Assembly (NCBI RefSeq): GCF_900110295.1 | Contig: NZ_FODF01000003.1 | Location: forward strand, 62,001-126,000 | Reading direction: 5' to 3' | From: Peptostreptococcus russellii | GTDB taxonomy: Bacteria > Bacillota > Clostridia > Peptostreptococcales > Peptostreptococcaceae | Length of the DNA stretch: 64,000 bases | Shown here: piece by piece, positions 46,985-55,885 of the stretch | Position numbering within the stretch: position 1 is the stretch's first letter | Layout: every line of letters starts with the position of its first letter | Notes under the pieces: generated by a model | Database searches by the model: none | Told to the model about the DNA's origin: nothing | What the model saw: the letters and a program-made list of their open reading frames with translations, nothing else | Position numbers and translations under genes: made by a program

Positions 46985-48395
46985 GAATGTAAGAAAGAAA
47001 ACTCAGATAGAAGAACAAGATCGTGGAGTATATGATGTAAAAAATGAGTTTAAATACAAATCAAAGACAGAAAAAGGTCTGACTCCAGAGATTGTTACTC
47101 AAATCAGTAGAGAAAAAAATGAACCAGATTGGATGCTTGAAATAAGACTTGCTTCTTTAAAAAAGTTTTATGAATTAGATAATCCTACTTGGGCGCCTAA
47201 TCTTGATGAGGTAAATATAGATGATATTACTACATATATTAGACCAGATGCAGATTTAGTTGAAGACTGGGCAGAAGTTCCAGAAGATATTAAAAATACT
47301 TTTGATTTACTGGGGATACCAGAAGCAGAAAGAGAAAAGAATCTTTCAGGTGTAGGGGCTCAGTACGATTCAGAAGTAGTATACCATAATATACAGCAGG
47401 AACTTTTAGATCAGGGGGTAATATATACTGACTTTGACAGCGCAGTAAAACTTTACCCTGAAATAGTCAAAGAATACTTTATGAAGTGTATTTCAAATGC
47501 AGATCATAAATACGCAGCTCTTCACTATGCTGTTTGGTCAGGTGGATCTTTTGTATATGTACCAAAGGGAGTGCAGGTAGATGTTCCACTTCAATCATAT
47601 TTTAGATTAAATGCTCCAGGAGCAGGTCAGTTTGAACATACACTTATAATAGTTGAAGAAGGTGCATATTGCCACTTTATAGAGGGGTGTTCAGCACCAA
47701 AGTACAATGTTGTAAATGTCCATGCAGGAGCAGTTGAACTATTTGTAAACGAAGGTGCTACACTTAGATATTCTACAATAGAAAATTGGTCAAGAAATAT
47801 GTATAACTTAAATACAAAGAGATGTATAGTTGAAAAAGACGGAAAGATTGAATGGGTATCAGGTTCATTTGGATCTAAGGTATCCTGTCTATATCCGATG
47901 AGTATATTAAAGGGTGAAAATGCAAAGTCTGAATTTACAGGAATTACTTTTGCAGGTGCAGGTCAGTTCCTAGATACAGGAACAAAGGTTGTTCATGCAG
48001 CGCCCAATACATCATCGACTGTAAACTCAAAATCGATCTCTAAGGGTGGAGGAGTTGCAATATACAGAGGTCTTGTTAAGGTAACAAAGAATGCAAAGGG
48101 ATCAAAGTCAACTGTTAGTTGTGAATCATTGATGTTAGATGAAGAATCTAGATCAGATACTATACCAGTTATAGATATAGCAACACAGGATGTAGACCTT
48201 GGACACGAAGCCAAGATAGGTAGAATTGATGACGAGGTAATATTCTACTTGATGAGTAGAGGTATTAGCGAAGGTGAAGCGAAGTCAATGGTTGTAAGAG
48301 GATTTGCAGAGCCTATAGCCAAGGAACTTCCACTTGAATATGCAGTTGAAATGAACAACTTAATAAATCTTGAACTTGAAGGTACAATAGGTTAG
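46974..48395 (+). CDS. sufB: Fe-S cluster assembly scaffold SufB
   Basis: Beta-helix scaffold on which the cluster is built with SufC and SufD. SufB landmarks are EPDWMLEIRLASLKKF, VYHNIQQELLDQGVIYTDF, YFMKCISNADHKYAALHYAVWSGG (quoted as NADHKYAALHYAVWSGG), QFEHTLIIVEEGA, EGCSAP, and the C-terminal EESRSDTIPVIDIATQDVDLGHEA region (key DEESRSDT and GHEAKIG). The 473 residues match. Overlaps sufC and is 11 bases before sufD. Confidence 0.95.
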   Translation: MENKNVRKKTQIEEQDRGVYDVKNEFKYKSKTEKGLTPEIVTQISREKNEPDWMLEIRLASLKKFYELDNPTWAPNLDEVNIDDITTYIRPDADLVEDWAEVPEDIKNTFDLLGIPEAEREKNLSGVGAQYDSEVVYHNIQQELLDQGVIYTDFDSAVKLYPEIVKEYFMKCISNADHKYAALHYAVWSGGSFVYVPKGVQVDVPLQSYFRLNAPGAGQFEHTLIIVEEGAYCHFIEGCSAPKYNVVNVHAGAVELFVNEGATLRYSTIENWSRNMYNLNTKRCIVEKDGKIEWVSGSFGSKVSCLYPMSILKGENAKSEFTGITFAGAGQFLDTGTKVVHAAPNTSSTVNSKSISKGGGVAIYRGLVKVTKNAKGSKSTVSCESLMLDEESRSDTIPVIDIATQDVDLGHEAKIGRIDDEVIFYLMSRGISEGEAKSMVVRGFAEPIAKELPLEYAVEMNNLINLELEGTIG

Positions 48396-48406
48396 GAGGA
48401 AAAAGA

Positions 48407-49231
48407 ATGATAGCAAATACATTACCACTTCTTACTTGGAGATGGCTGAAGGTAAACGAGGCCCTAATCGAATTGCCTGAAGTTGAAGACCAAGTAAAAG
48501 AAATAACAGCAAAAGAAGGGGATACAGTATCCGCCTTATTTGATATAAATAGTGTCTATGGTGGATCTAGACATACAAAAATAAATATCCATGCACTAAA
48601 GGGATCAACAGTAAATATATATTATGTATCAAGATGTCATGATGAAAATGCAGCCCTTACTGATATTAATGCAGATGTAGAAGAAGGCGCAACAGTGAAC
48701 TTGATACAGGTAGAAGCTGGTGCGAAAAGAACTGTTACAAACTATATTGCCAACCTTAAAGGAAAGGGAGCAGCAACTAATGTTGAGGCAGTATATTTTG
48801 CAAATGAAGAGAATAACCTTGATCTTTTCTATAATATTAATCAAATTGGAGAAGAAACAAAGTCTAATATACTTGTAAATGGAGCCTTGAAGGATAAAGC
48901 GAAAAAGACTTTTAAGGGTACAATAGATTTTAAGAGGGGGTCTAAGAGATCTACTGGAAGCGAAGAAGAATTTGCAACACTTCTTGATGACGATGTAAGA
49001 GCAATAGCAGTTCCTGTTCTTTTATGTCAGGAAGATGATGTAGAAGGTGTTCATGCAGCAAGTGCAGGAAAGATAGATCAAGATAAACTATTCTATATAA
49101 TGAGTAGAGGTCTTAATCTTGAAGAAGCGAAAAAGATGATTGTAGAAACAAAGCTTGCTCCTACAATTCACAAACTTCCAGATTCAAAATTAAGCGAAGA
49201 AGTTTGGCATCAGATTGAATCAAGAATATAA
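48407..49231 (+). CDS. sufD: Fe-S cluster assembly protein SufD (short form)
   Basis: Paralogue of SufB that forms the SufBC2D complex. It retains the beta-helix core and the C-terminal GSKRSTGSEEEFATLLDDDVRAIAVPVLLC (quoted as GSEEEFATLLDDDVRAI), VEGVHAASAGKIDQDKLFYIMSRGL and a helical tail. At 274 aa it is shorter than the usual 340-440, lacking much of the N-terminal helical region, as seen in other clostridial SufD proteins. RBS AGGAGG precedes the ATG. Confidence 0.88.
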   Translation: MIANTLPLLTWRWLKVNEALIELPEVEDQVKEITAKEGDTVSALFDINSVYGGSRHTKINIHALKGSTVNIYYVSRCHDENAALTDINADVEEGATVNLIQVEAGAKRTVTNYIANLKGKGAATNVEAVYFANEENNLDLFYNINQIGEETKSNILVNGALKDKAKKTFKGTIDFKRGSKRSTGSEEEFATLLDDDVRAIAVPVLLCQEDDVEGVHAASAGKIDQDKLFYIMSRGLNLEEAKKMIVETKLAPTIHKLPDSKLSEEVWHQIESRI

Positions 49232-49267
49232 GATAATAACACATAGAATTTGTGAGGTGTTTTAAAG

Positions 49268-50503
49268 ATGGATAAAGATAAAGTAATGGAGATAAGAAAA
49301 GAATTTCCGTATTTAAATGAAGAAAAAATGGGAAGAAAAATAGTTTACTTTGATAATGGAGCAACTTCACAGAAACCACAATGTGTAATAGATGCACTTT
49401 CCAATTATTATAGTTATCAGTGTGCTAATCCACATAGAGGGGCACACTATTTGGGAATGGTTTCTACTGATCTTTATGAAGGAGCAAGAGAAAAAGTAAA
49501 AGAATTTATAAATGCTAAATGGGCTAAAGAGATAATATTTGTAAGAAATACAACTGAGGCTTTGAATTTAATAGCCTACTCTTATGGCTTGGAAAACTTG
49601 AAAAAGGGCGATGAAATAGTCTTATCAGTATATGAACATCATAGTAATTTAGTTACATGGCAGTATGTAGCTAAGAAAACAGGTGCAGTTTTAAAGTATG
49701 TATATATGAATGAAGATCACGAACTTGATATGGATATGTATAGAAATACTTTAAGCGAAAAAACAAAGTTAGTAGCTTTAGCAGGAGCTTCTAATACAGT
49801 AGGTGGAGTAATTGATGTAAAAGAAGTTACTAGACTTGCCCATGAAGTAGGTGCAGTTGTTTCTATAGATGCTGCACAACTTGCACCACATATTAAAATG
49901 GACGTTCAGGACTGGGATGTAGATTTTATATCTTTTTCAGGGCATAAGATGTATGCTCCTATGGGTATAGGTGTTCTTTATGGAAAGAAAGAGATACTTG
50001 AGTCAATGACTCCATTTATGTATGGTGGGGATATGATTGAATATGTATATGAGCAAGATACGACATTTGCCCCAATACCGGCAAGATTTGAAGCTGGAAC
50101 TCAAAATGTCGGTGGAGCAGTGGCTCTAGCAGCTGCAATAGATTTTATGGAAAGAATAGGTATAGAAAATATTCACGAACATGAGCTTGCTCTTACAGAT
50201 TATGCCTATAAGAAGATGAAGGAATTAGATTTTGTAGAAATTCATTCTACGCCAAATTATAACAGGTCGCCTCTTATAGACTTTAATATAAAAGATATCC
50301 ATTCACATGACGTTGCAACTGTTTTAGATAGCTTTGATATAGCAATAAGAACAGGTCATCATTGTGCAATGCCACTACATACGCATTTAAAAGAAAATTC
50401 AACTTGCAGAGCTAGTTTTGCAGTATACAATACATTTGAAGAAATAGACTTCTTTATAGACAAATTAAATGAAGTAAGAAAGGTGATGGGATATGGATCT
50501 TAA
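49268..50503 (+). CDS. sufS: Cysteine desulfurase SufS
   Basis: PLP enzyme that takes sulfur from cysteine as a persulfide and passes it to SufU. Landmarks are YFDNGATSQKP, EHHSNLVTWQ (His124/125 region), SIDAAQLAPH (PLP Asp201), SGHKMYAPMGIG with Schiff-base Lys227, RTGHHCAMPLH and the persulfide Cys380 in NSTCRASF. The 411-residue length is normal for group II desulfurases. RBS GAGGTG; its end overlaps sufU by 11 bases. Confidence 0.95.
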   Translation: MDKDKVMEIRKEFPYLNEEKMGRKIVYFDNGATSQKPQCVIDALSNYYSYQCANPHRGAHYLGMVSTDLYEGAREKVKEFINAKWAKEIIFVRNTTEALNLIAYSYGLENLKKGDEIVLSVYEHHSNLVTWQYVAKKTGAVLKYVYMNEDHELDMDMYRNTLSEKTKLVALAGASNTVGGVIDVKEVTRLAHEVGAVVSIDAAQLAPHIKMDVQDWDVDFISFSGHKMYAPMGIGVLYGKKEILESMTPFMYGGDMIEYVYEQDTTFAPIPARFEAGTQNVGGAVALAAAIDFMERIGIENIHEHELALTDYAYKKMKELDFVEIHSTPNYNRSPLIDFNIKDIHSHDVATVLDSFDIAIRTGHHCAMPLHTHLKENSTCRASFAVYNTFEEIDFFIDKLNEVRKVMGYGS

Positions 50504-50939
50504 AAGTTTATATACAGACTTACTTTTACAGGAAAGTAATAACAAGGCAAATAGAAGAGATTTAAATGATCCTACTTTTAAAGAATTAGGTCATAATCCA
50601 AGTTGTGGAGATGAAATTACTCTTCAGGTAGAAATGGATGGAAATATAATAAAAGATGCCAGCTATACAGGAGAAGGATGTGCAATATCAAGGGCATCTG
50701 CTTCTATGATGGTAGATTTAATCAAAGGCAAAGATATTAGAGAAGCAAAAGAACTAACAGAAAAGTTTATAGGCATGATTAAGAAGGAAGTCGATGTAGA
50801 TGATGACCTAATAGATAGTCTAGGAGATGCAGTAGTTCTTGAAAATGTTTCAAATATGCCAGCAAGGGTAAAGTGTGCCGTTTTGGCATGGCATACTCTA
50901 TCTAATATAATAGATAGTAACTTTGAGAATAAAAAATAA
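50493..50939 (+). CDS. sufU: Fe-S assembly sulfur-transfer protein SufU
   Basis: Zn-containing sulfur acceptor for SufS. The Zn ligands are all visible: Cys38 and Asp40 in NPSCGDE, Cys63 in GEGCAISRASASMM and Cys128 in RVKCAVLAWHTL. At 148 aa it carries the SufU-specific insertion relative to IscU. Its ATG overlaps the end of sufS. Last gene of the suf operon. Confidence 0.95.
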   Translation: MDLKSLYTDLLLQESNNKANRRDLNDPTFKELGHNPSCGDEITLQVEMDGNIIKDASYTGEGCAISRASASMMVDLIKGKDIREAKELTEKFIGMIKKEVDVDDDLIDSLGDAVVLENVSNMPARVKCAVLAWHTLSNIIDSNFENKK

Positions 50940-50978
50940 AATTTTAGAAAAATTAAATCAAATTTAATAAAATAATTT

Positions 50979-51038
50979 GGAATAGGGATGCTCATTTTAT
51001 ATTAAAGTATGCCCTATTCCTATTTATAGATTTTTTTT
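50979..51038 (+). terminator. Terminator after sufU
   Basis: GGAATAGGG (50979-50987) pairs with CCCTATTCC (51012-51020) across a long loop; T8 begins 10 bases later. A looser arrangement than the other terminators. Confidence 0.6.
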
Positions 51039-51097
51039 AGTAAATAATGTATAATATACTTGTTAGTTGTGGATTTATATTTCTAAGAGGTGATATT

Positions 51098-51988
51098 ATG
51101 GTTTACAAAAAGATGATGAATATGAAATTTACGTCGGATGATATTGAAGACAAGAATATGGCAAATGACGATGATTCTGGATATGAGCTTGATGATTCAG
51201 GAATGATACCCAAACTTGAAGAACTAAAGGCAGCCGGAAAGAAGGAAGATGAAGAAAGTGAAAGCAGCAATGTGTTGTTAGAAGAAGAGAAAACATTTTC
51301 AGAAGAAGCTTCTAAAAATTTAAATTTTAAAAAAGATAATTTAGAAGAAAGTATTGTTGGAGAAGAAAATATATCGAATAAAGAATTATCCCAATATGAC
51401 TTATCCGATAATGAGGGAATGGGAAAAGAGGACATAGAGATGAGCCCACTAGAAGAAGATTTTGCAAGAAGCAAAATAGTAGAGAAAGACGATCTTGGAG
51501 ATACGGTACTTTTTGACTATAATTTAGAAGACATAAATAATGGTGTAGATGATGAAGATTTGTCAGATGATGTAGAAGATTTTTTTGAAGATGAAAGAGA
51601 AGAGTATATAAATAATAATGAGAGTTTTGACTTTGGAAATGAAGAGGAGTTAAAGGACCTTGAAAAGTATGATGAAGATAGAATCTACAATTTTGATGAC
51701 GAAGAAGAAGATCAATCATTAGAACAGCAAAAGTTTTTTAGTGAGGATGACTTTATAGATGATATTCCAGACGATTTATCAGATGTAAAGGTGAAATTCT
51801 ATGATGATGAATCTGCAAGCGATAGTACAGATATATTGTCAGCTTTAGACAAGATAGCAGATAGAAGAGAAATACTTGAAGCAATTGACGATGCTTTTTT
51901 AGATGTTGAAAGATTTTTAGATACAATGGATAGAATAGCAGACTCTTTAGATAGAATAGCAGATAGTCTTGAATTAATAGAAAAATAG
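51098..51988 (+). CDS. Highly acidic protein with C-terminal amphipathic repeats, unknown function
   Basis: Not recognised. Of 296 residues about 102 are Asp or Glu, spread over the whole middle part with no transmembrane segment, Cys or recognisable domain: probably disordered. The final 50 residues differ: they are helical with heptad-like repeats of DRIADSL (twice in tandem) after a DKIAD unit, suggesting a coiled-coil. The ATG at 51098 has AAGAGGTGA upstream; an earlier frame start adds 17 residues without an RBS. It lies alone between two terminators after the suf operon. Confidence 0.6.
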   Translation: MVYKKMMNMKFTSDDIEDKNMANDDDSGYELDDSGMIPKLEELKAAGKKEDEESESSNVLLEEEKTFSEEASKNLNFKKDNLEESIVGEENISNKELSQYDLSDNEGMGKEDIEMSPLEEDFARSKIVEKDDLGDTVLFDYNLEDINNGVDDEDLSDDVEDFFEDEREEYINNNESFDFGNEEELKDLEKYDEDRIYNFDDEEEDQSLEQQKFFSEDDFIDDIPDDLSDVKVKFYDDESASDSTDILSALDKIADRREILEAIDDAFLDVERFLDTMDRIADSLDRIADSLELIEK

Positions 51989-51996
51989 ATATCAAG

Positions 51997-52037
51997 GGGG
52001 CAGAAAATTAGCTTTTCTAAGTTCTGTTCCTTTTTTA
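51997..52037 (+). terminator. Rho-independent terminator
   Basis: GGGGCAGAAAATTAG pairs with CTAAG-TTCTGTTCC (two G-U pairs), followed by T6. Ends the acidic-protein gene. Confidence 0.75.
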
Positions 52038-52119
52038 TATATAAATAAATATAGCTTTCATATTCTTAGAAGGCAATTTTAGATAAGAAATATAATAAAC
52101 ATATAAAAGGAGATTAAAT

Positions 52120-53561
52120 ATGAAAATAGTTTCAATAGATAAAATCAAAAAAACAGGAGTAGATACGATAGTTATAGTTTCAGACAGAGGAAGAATTAAA
52201 GAAATAGCTAAAAGTTATTCTGAAATAAAACAATATTTAGGCTCAGATTATTTTGATGGAGAAAAGTCAAAAAGATTTGTCCTACCTTCAATAATAGAAG
52301 GTAAAAAGTTAAAGTATATTTTATTTGCAATGGATGAAAATGTTTCAGAAGAAGAAATTTTAGAAGAATTTGGTAAAACTGCTAAGGATTTTTCATCTGA
52401 TAAGGCAAAAATGTATTTGTTGATCTAAGCTTATTCTCATCTATTCATACAAGAGAAAAAGTTATAGCAGCTTTAAAGGGACTTGCTCATGGAAGCTACA
52501 GTTTTAATAAATTCCTTACAGAAAAAAGTGCCATAGAAGCAGACTTAATAGAAGTGTATTCAGCTGGTGTAATAAAAGAGGAAGTTTTTGATTATGCAGA
52601 AGAAATTAATAGAAGCATAAGACTTGCCAAGGAAATGGTAGATGAACCAGCTAATATTATGACACCTAAAGAAATAGCCAATATTGCCCAAGAAAGCCTA
52701 AAAGACACAGAGCTAGAAGTTAAAATATATGATGAAAAAGAAATAGAAAAGTTGGGAATGAATCTTTTTATGAGTGTAGCAAAGGGCTCAAAAGAAGAAG
52801 CTAAGTTGATAGTAATGAAATATATGGGAAATTCAAAATCAAGAGAAGTTACAGCCCTAATAGGAAAGGGAATTGCCTATGATACAGGTGGTTACTCTTT
52901 AAAAAGCACAAAACATATGAAAGATATGAAAAGTGATATGGGTGGAGCTGCAGCAGTAATAGGAGCGATGAACTTAATAGCAGCAGAAAAACCAAAGATA
53001 AATGTAGTAGGTGTAGTTGCTACTTGCGAAAATAGAATATCAGATGAAGCATACCTTCCAGGAGATATAATTGTATCTATGAATGGAAAAACAGTAGAAA
53101 TAGAAAATACAGATGCAGAAGGTAGACTTACTTTGGCAGATGCGATGACATATGCAATAAGAAATGAGTCTGCAACTAAGCTTGTAGATATATGTACTCT
53201 TACAGGAGCTTGTGTAGCAGCTTTGGGAGAAGAATATGCTGGAGTAGTTACAAAGGAAGATGAACTATGGGAAAAGCTGGAAGAGGCATCTTTAAAGAGT
53301 TTGGACCCTTGCTGGAGATTACCTATAAATAAGAGAATAATAGAAAAGAATAAGAGTAAGGTTGCTGACCTTAAAAACTCAGCTGGTCAACCAGGATGTG
53401 AAACAGCAGCAGCTTTTGTAGGAGAATTCTCAGAAAATCTTCCATGGATCCATATTGATATAGCAGGAACAGCAATGGTAGAAAATAAGAAAGAATATTT
53501 AAGAGCAGGTGCAACAGGATTTGGAGTTCACCTTCTAAGCGAATTAGTAAAAGTACTTTAA
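52120..53561 (+). pseudogene. Leucyl aminopeptidase (M17), reading frame broken by a -1 shift
   Basis: Peptidase family M17, a dinuclear metal exopeptidase. The frame from 52120 ends early at 52428, after KAKMYLLI. A second frame reads on from the same point: re-reading one base at the A5 run (52407-52411) gives KAKNVFVDLS, then HTREKVIAALKGLAHGSYSF, and continues to 53561. Joined, the product is about 480 aa, the normal length. All M17 motifs lie in the second frame: IGKGIAYDTGGYSLK, KSDMGGAAAV and NTDAEGRLTLADA. A single missing A fits the data. It may be a real mutation, a sequencing error, or programmed slippage. Confidence 0.82.
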
Positions 53562-53627
53562 TAGTAAAAAGAGTATTTAAAGGCTTTTAAGTATTGTAGC
53601 AAGAACTAAAATAAATGATACTAGAAG

Positions 53628-53657
53628 AAAAGGAAGTGAATTTTCACTTCCTTTTTA
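53628..53657. terminator. Bidirectional terminator after the aminopeptidase
   Basis: AAAAGGAAGTGAA/TTCACTTCCTTTT hairpin flanked by A- and T-rich runs. It also serves the minus-strand genes ending at 53751. Confidence 0.88.
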
Positions 53658-53750
53658 ATTATATAAATCTTGAGTATTTTCAAATTAAGTAATAAATTTA
53701 TTGAGAAAGGATAAAACTTTAATCTCAAAGAAAACTTATTTAATCTGAGA

Positions 53751-54263
53751 CTATGATCTTAATTTCAAGTACTTTCTCAGTTTTTTAATATATGTCTTTA
53801 TAAATATGGAATAAAAATAATCATATACAAAAAATGCTATTTCAAATGCAAGTATATAGATAAACTTTAATTCAAATACAATCAACAATCTAGATACAAA
53901 AAACAAGGCTATAGCTAGTATAGTTGCATATATCTGTTTTAAGAAAATATCCATAAAAGTATTTTTTATATTTTTCTCAATTAAAGATTTTACAAGTCCG
54001 TAAAAGGCAAATATAAAGAGGTAGGTTAAAAAATGTATTTTATTGGATATTATAAAAAATCCTAAAATAATTGAAGCTAAGCTATAAATAAATCCATATT
54101 TATTTCCGTATTCAATAATAATTACAGATGGAAATAGGGAAGCTAGAACCATAAATGCCACAGTATTTATAGGAATTATATTTAAAAGGGTAAAGACTAT
54201 TAAATTAAAGGCAAGTACGATTCCAGAAAAGGAAATCGCCCTTGCCTTGTTGTTTAACAGCAT
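53751..54263 (-). CDS. Small integral membrane protein, unknown function
   Basis: 170 aa with about five hydrophobic segments (about 8-30, 32-50, 55-75, 100-122, 130-155) and a basic C-terminus (KKLRKYLKLRS). It resembles small conserved clostridial membrane proteins but I recognise no family. The ATG at 54263 has GGTGGAGA ten bases upstream and overlaps the preceding gene by 10 bases, which favours it over a longer frame starting at 54287. The overlap implies co-translation with the TPR/Cys-rich protein. Confidence 0.6.
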   Translation of the reverse strand: MLLNNKARAISFSGIVLAFNLIVFTLLNIIPINTVAFMVLASLFPSVIIIEYGNKYGFIYSLASIILGFFIISNKIHFLTYLFIFAFYGLVKSLIEKNIKNTFMDIFLKQIYATILAIALFFVSRLLIVFELKFIYILAFEIAFFVYDYFYSIFIKTYIKKLRKYLKLRS

Positions 54264-54658
54264 GGTATTAAATCTCCACCCATACATTCACAACATGAAT
54301 CACAGACATAAAGTTGGCAACAAGTACCGCAGCAATCATCACCACAACAGCAGCAACATCCATTATCCAAGTTATTTCTGTTGTAATTATAGTTATCAGC
54401 TCTATTATTGTAGCCATTTCTATAATTTATGTATTGATCAAAAGCCGCCTTATATTCCATATTTTCTGGATCCATAAACTTCGCTCTTTTAATATAATCT
54501 TCACCCTCATCATAGTATCCTAGATTCATTGCAGAAACACCTCTCATATAATACCATTCTGCATTTCTATCTTCAAACTTACTTAGTGAATTATAACATT
54601 CTCTAAAGTTCCTATTTCTAAAAAGACCTCTTTCATAAGAATAATCTACGTAGCTCAT
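54254..54658 (-). CDS. TPR-like protein with extremely cysteine-rich C-terminus
   Basis: 134 aa in two parts. Residues 1-75 form TPR-like helix pairs (ECYNSLSKFEDRNAEWYYMRGVSAMNLGYYDEG, cited as NAEWYYMRGVSAMNLGYYDE). An Asn/Tyr-rich spacer (80-96) follows. The last 37 residues contain 15 Cys: a run CCCCC, then CC, CC, and the closing CDSCCECMGGDLIPCC. This tail resembles the Cys-rich ends of some clostridial DnaJ-related proteins (C-terminal ECMGGD motif), but there is no J domain. It might bind metal or Fe-S. RBS AGGAG. Followed by the membrane-protein gene. Confidence 0.75.
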   Translation of the reverse strand: MSYVDYSYERGLFRNRNFRECYNSLSKFEDRNAEWYYMRGVSAMNLGYYDEGEDYIKRAKFMDPENMEYKAAFDQYINYRNGYNNRADNYNYNRNNLDNGCCCCCGDDCCGTCCQLYVCDSCCECMGGDLIPCC

Positions 54659-54891
54659 TTACCCATCTCCTTTTTAACATATAATGTATAAAAAAATATA
54701 ATAGTCTGAATTGCTCAAATTGATTATAGTCTATTAACCTTAAATAAATCTTTAAATAAAAATTTTTACAGGCTTCTCAACTGAGTTTGAATCTATTAAA
54801 ATTATAATAAGCCTCTTTAAAGTAGATATTTAAAAAAAATTATCTATTATTATAAGCAGAAGTTAATCTATAAATTTTAATATGGTCGTTT

Positions 54892-55635
54892 TTAATAATT
54901 ATCACAGCAAGATTCAATGTGGGTTACGTTAGGTGAAAGTTCATAAATTACATCTTTTCTCTCTACAATAATTCTGGCTTTTTCCTTGAGTTCTTTAGAA
55001 TTTCCTAGATGATTTAAGAGTTCTCTAGTAGGATTTATAGCTATGGGGTTTCCAACTCTACTTAGCATAGAAATATCTCCGTTTGTATCACCATAGGCAT
55101 ATGATTTAGACATGTCTATATTATACTTATCAATAAATACATCTAAAGCCCAGTCTTTACTTTTGGAATCCCACATAGGAACAATATCTCCAGTCATTTT
55201 TCCATTTTTAACTATATATCCGCTTCCAATATTGTCATCTACTTTATACTTTTCTGCCATTTTTTCAACTAGATAATCTGGAGATCCAGATATAAATATT
55301 ACTTTATGTCCTTTGTCCTTATGCCACTTTATTCTTGAACGTGTATACTTATAGACCCTGTCTGCTTTAAGCTTAATAACCTGTCTACTTGCAAAATCTA
55401 TGTCTGACTTTTTTAGTCCTGTAATAGCGTTTACATATTGATTTGTAATTTCAAACATATAGTCATCATAATTTCCTTGTCTCTTATCCCAGTTGTTGTA
55501 TGTAGTTTGAAGATGTTCAGACCACTCGCTTTTTGAAATTAGCTCATATTTTATAAGCTTTCTGAAATGTTCTATTAAAAGTGAATCTCTATAAAGAGTT
55601 CCATCTATATCAAAAAAAGCTGCTATAGTACTCAT
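54892..55635 (-). CDS. HAD-IB family phosphatase (SerB-like)
   Basis: HAD superfamily, subfamily IB (247 aa). Motif I FFDIDGTLYRDS (Asp9, Asp11), motif II VIFISGSPDYLVEKMAEKY, and motif III/IV KSKDWALDVF followed by YAYGDTNGDISMLSRVG. This layout is shared by phosphoserine phosphatase-like enzymes acting on small phosphorylated compounds or lipids (e.g. CDP-diacylglycerol-linked PgpC-like); the substrate cannot be assigned. RBS AAAGGTGG. It is divergent from the 55886 gene and ends in a 233-bp gap without a gene. Confidence 0.85.
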   Translation of the reverse strand: MSTIAAFFDIDGTLYRDSLLIEHFRKLIKYELISKSEWSEHLQTTYNNWDKRQGNYDDYMFEITNQYVNAITGLKKSDIDFASRQVIKLKADRVYKYTRSRIKWHKDKGHKVIFISGSPDYLVEKMAEKYKVDDNIGSGYIVKNGKMTGDIVPMWDSKSKDWALDVFIDKYNIDMSKSYAYGDTNGDISMLSRVGNPIAINPTRELLNHLGNSKELKEKARIIVERKDVIYELSPNVTHIESCCDNY

Positions 55636-55813
55636 ATTCCACCACCTTTCAATATATTAGACTTATTATAACAGAAAAATAATTAATAGACACTATTTTT
55701 TAAAAAAACATTCTGATAATTTATAATAATTAATATCAATAGCAAATAATAGATATCCTTAAAAAATGAAAAAAAGAAGTAAAAAACAAAACTTTTCAGA
55801 TTATTATATTTTC

Positions 55814-55841
55814 GTGACATAAGTCTAAACTATGGTATAAT
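55814..55841 (+). promoter_or_regulatory. Promoter for the 55886 gene
   Basis: GTGACA, 16 bases, then TATAAT, about 45 bases before the ATG: a good sigma-A type match. Confidence 0.55.
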
Positions 55842-55885
55842 AGTATCTTGTAAAAGCAAAGAAGAAAATAGATAAAGGAGGATAT

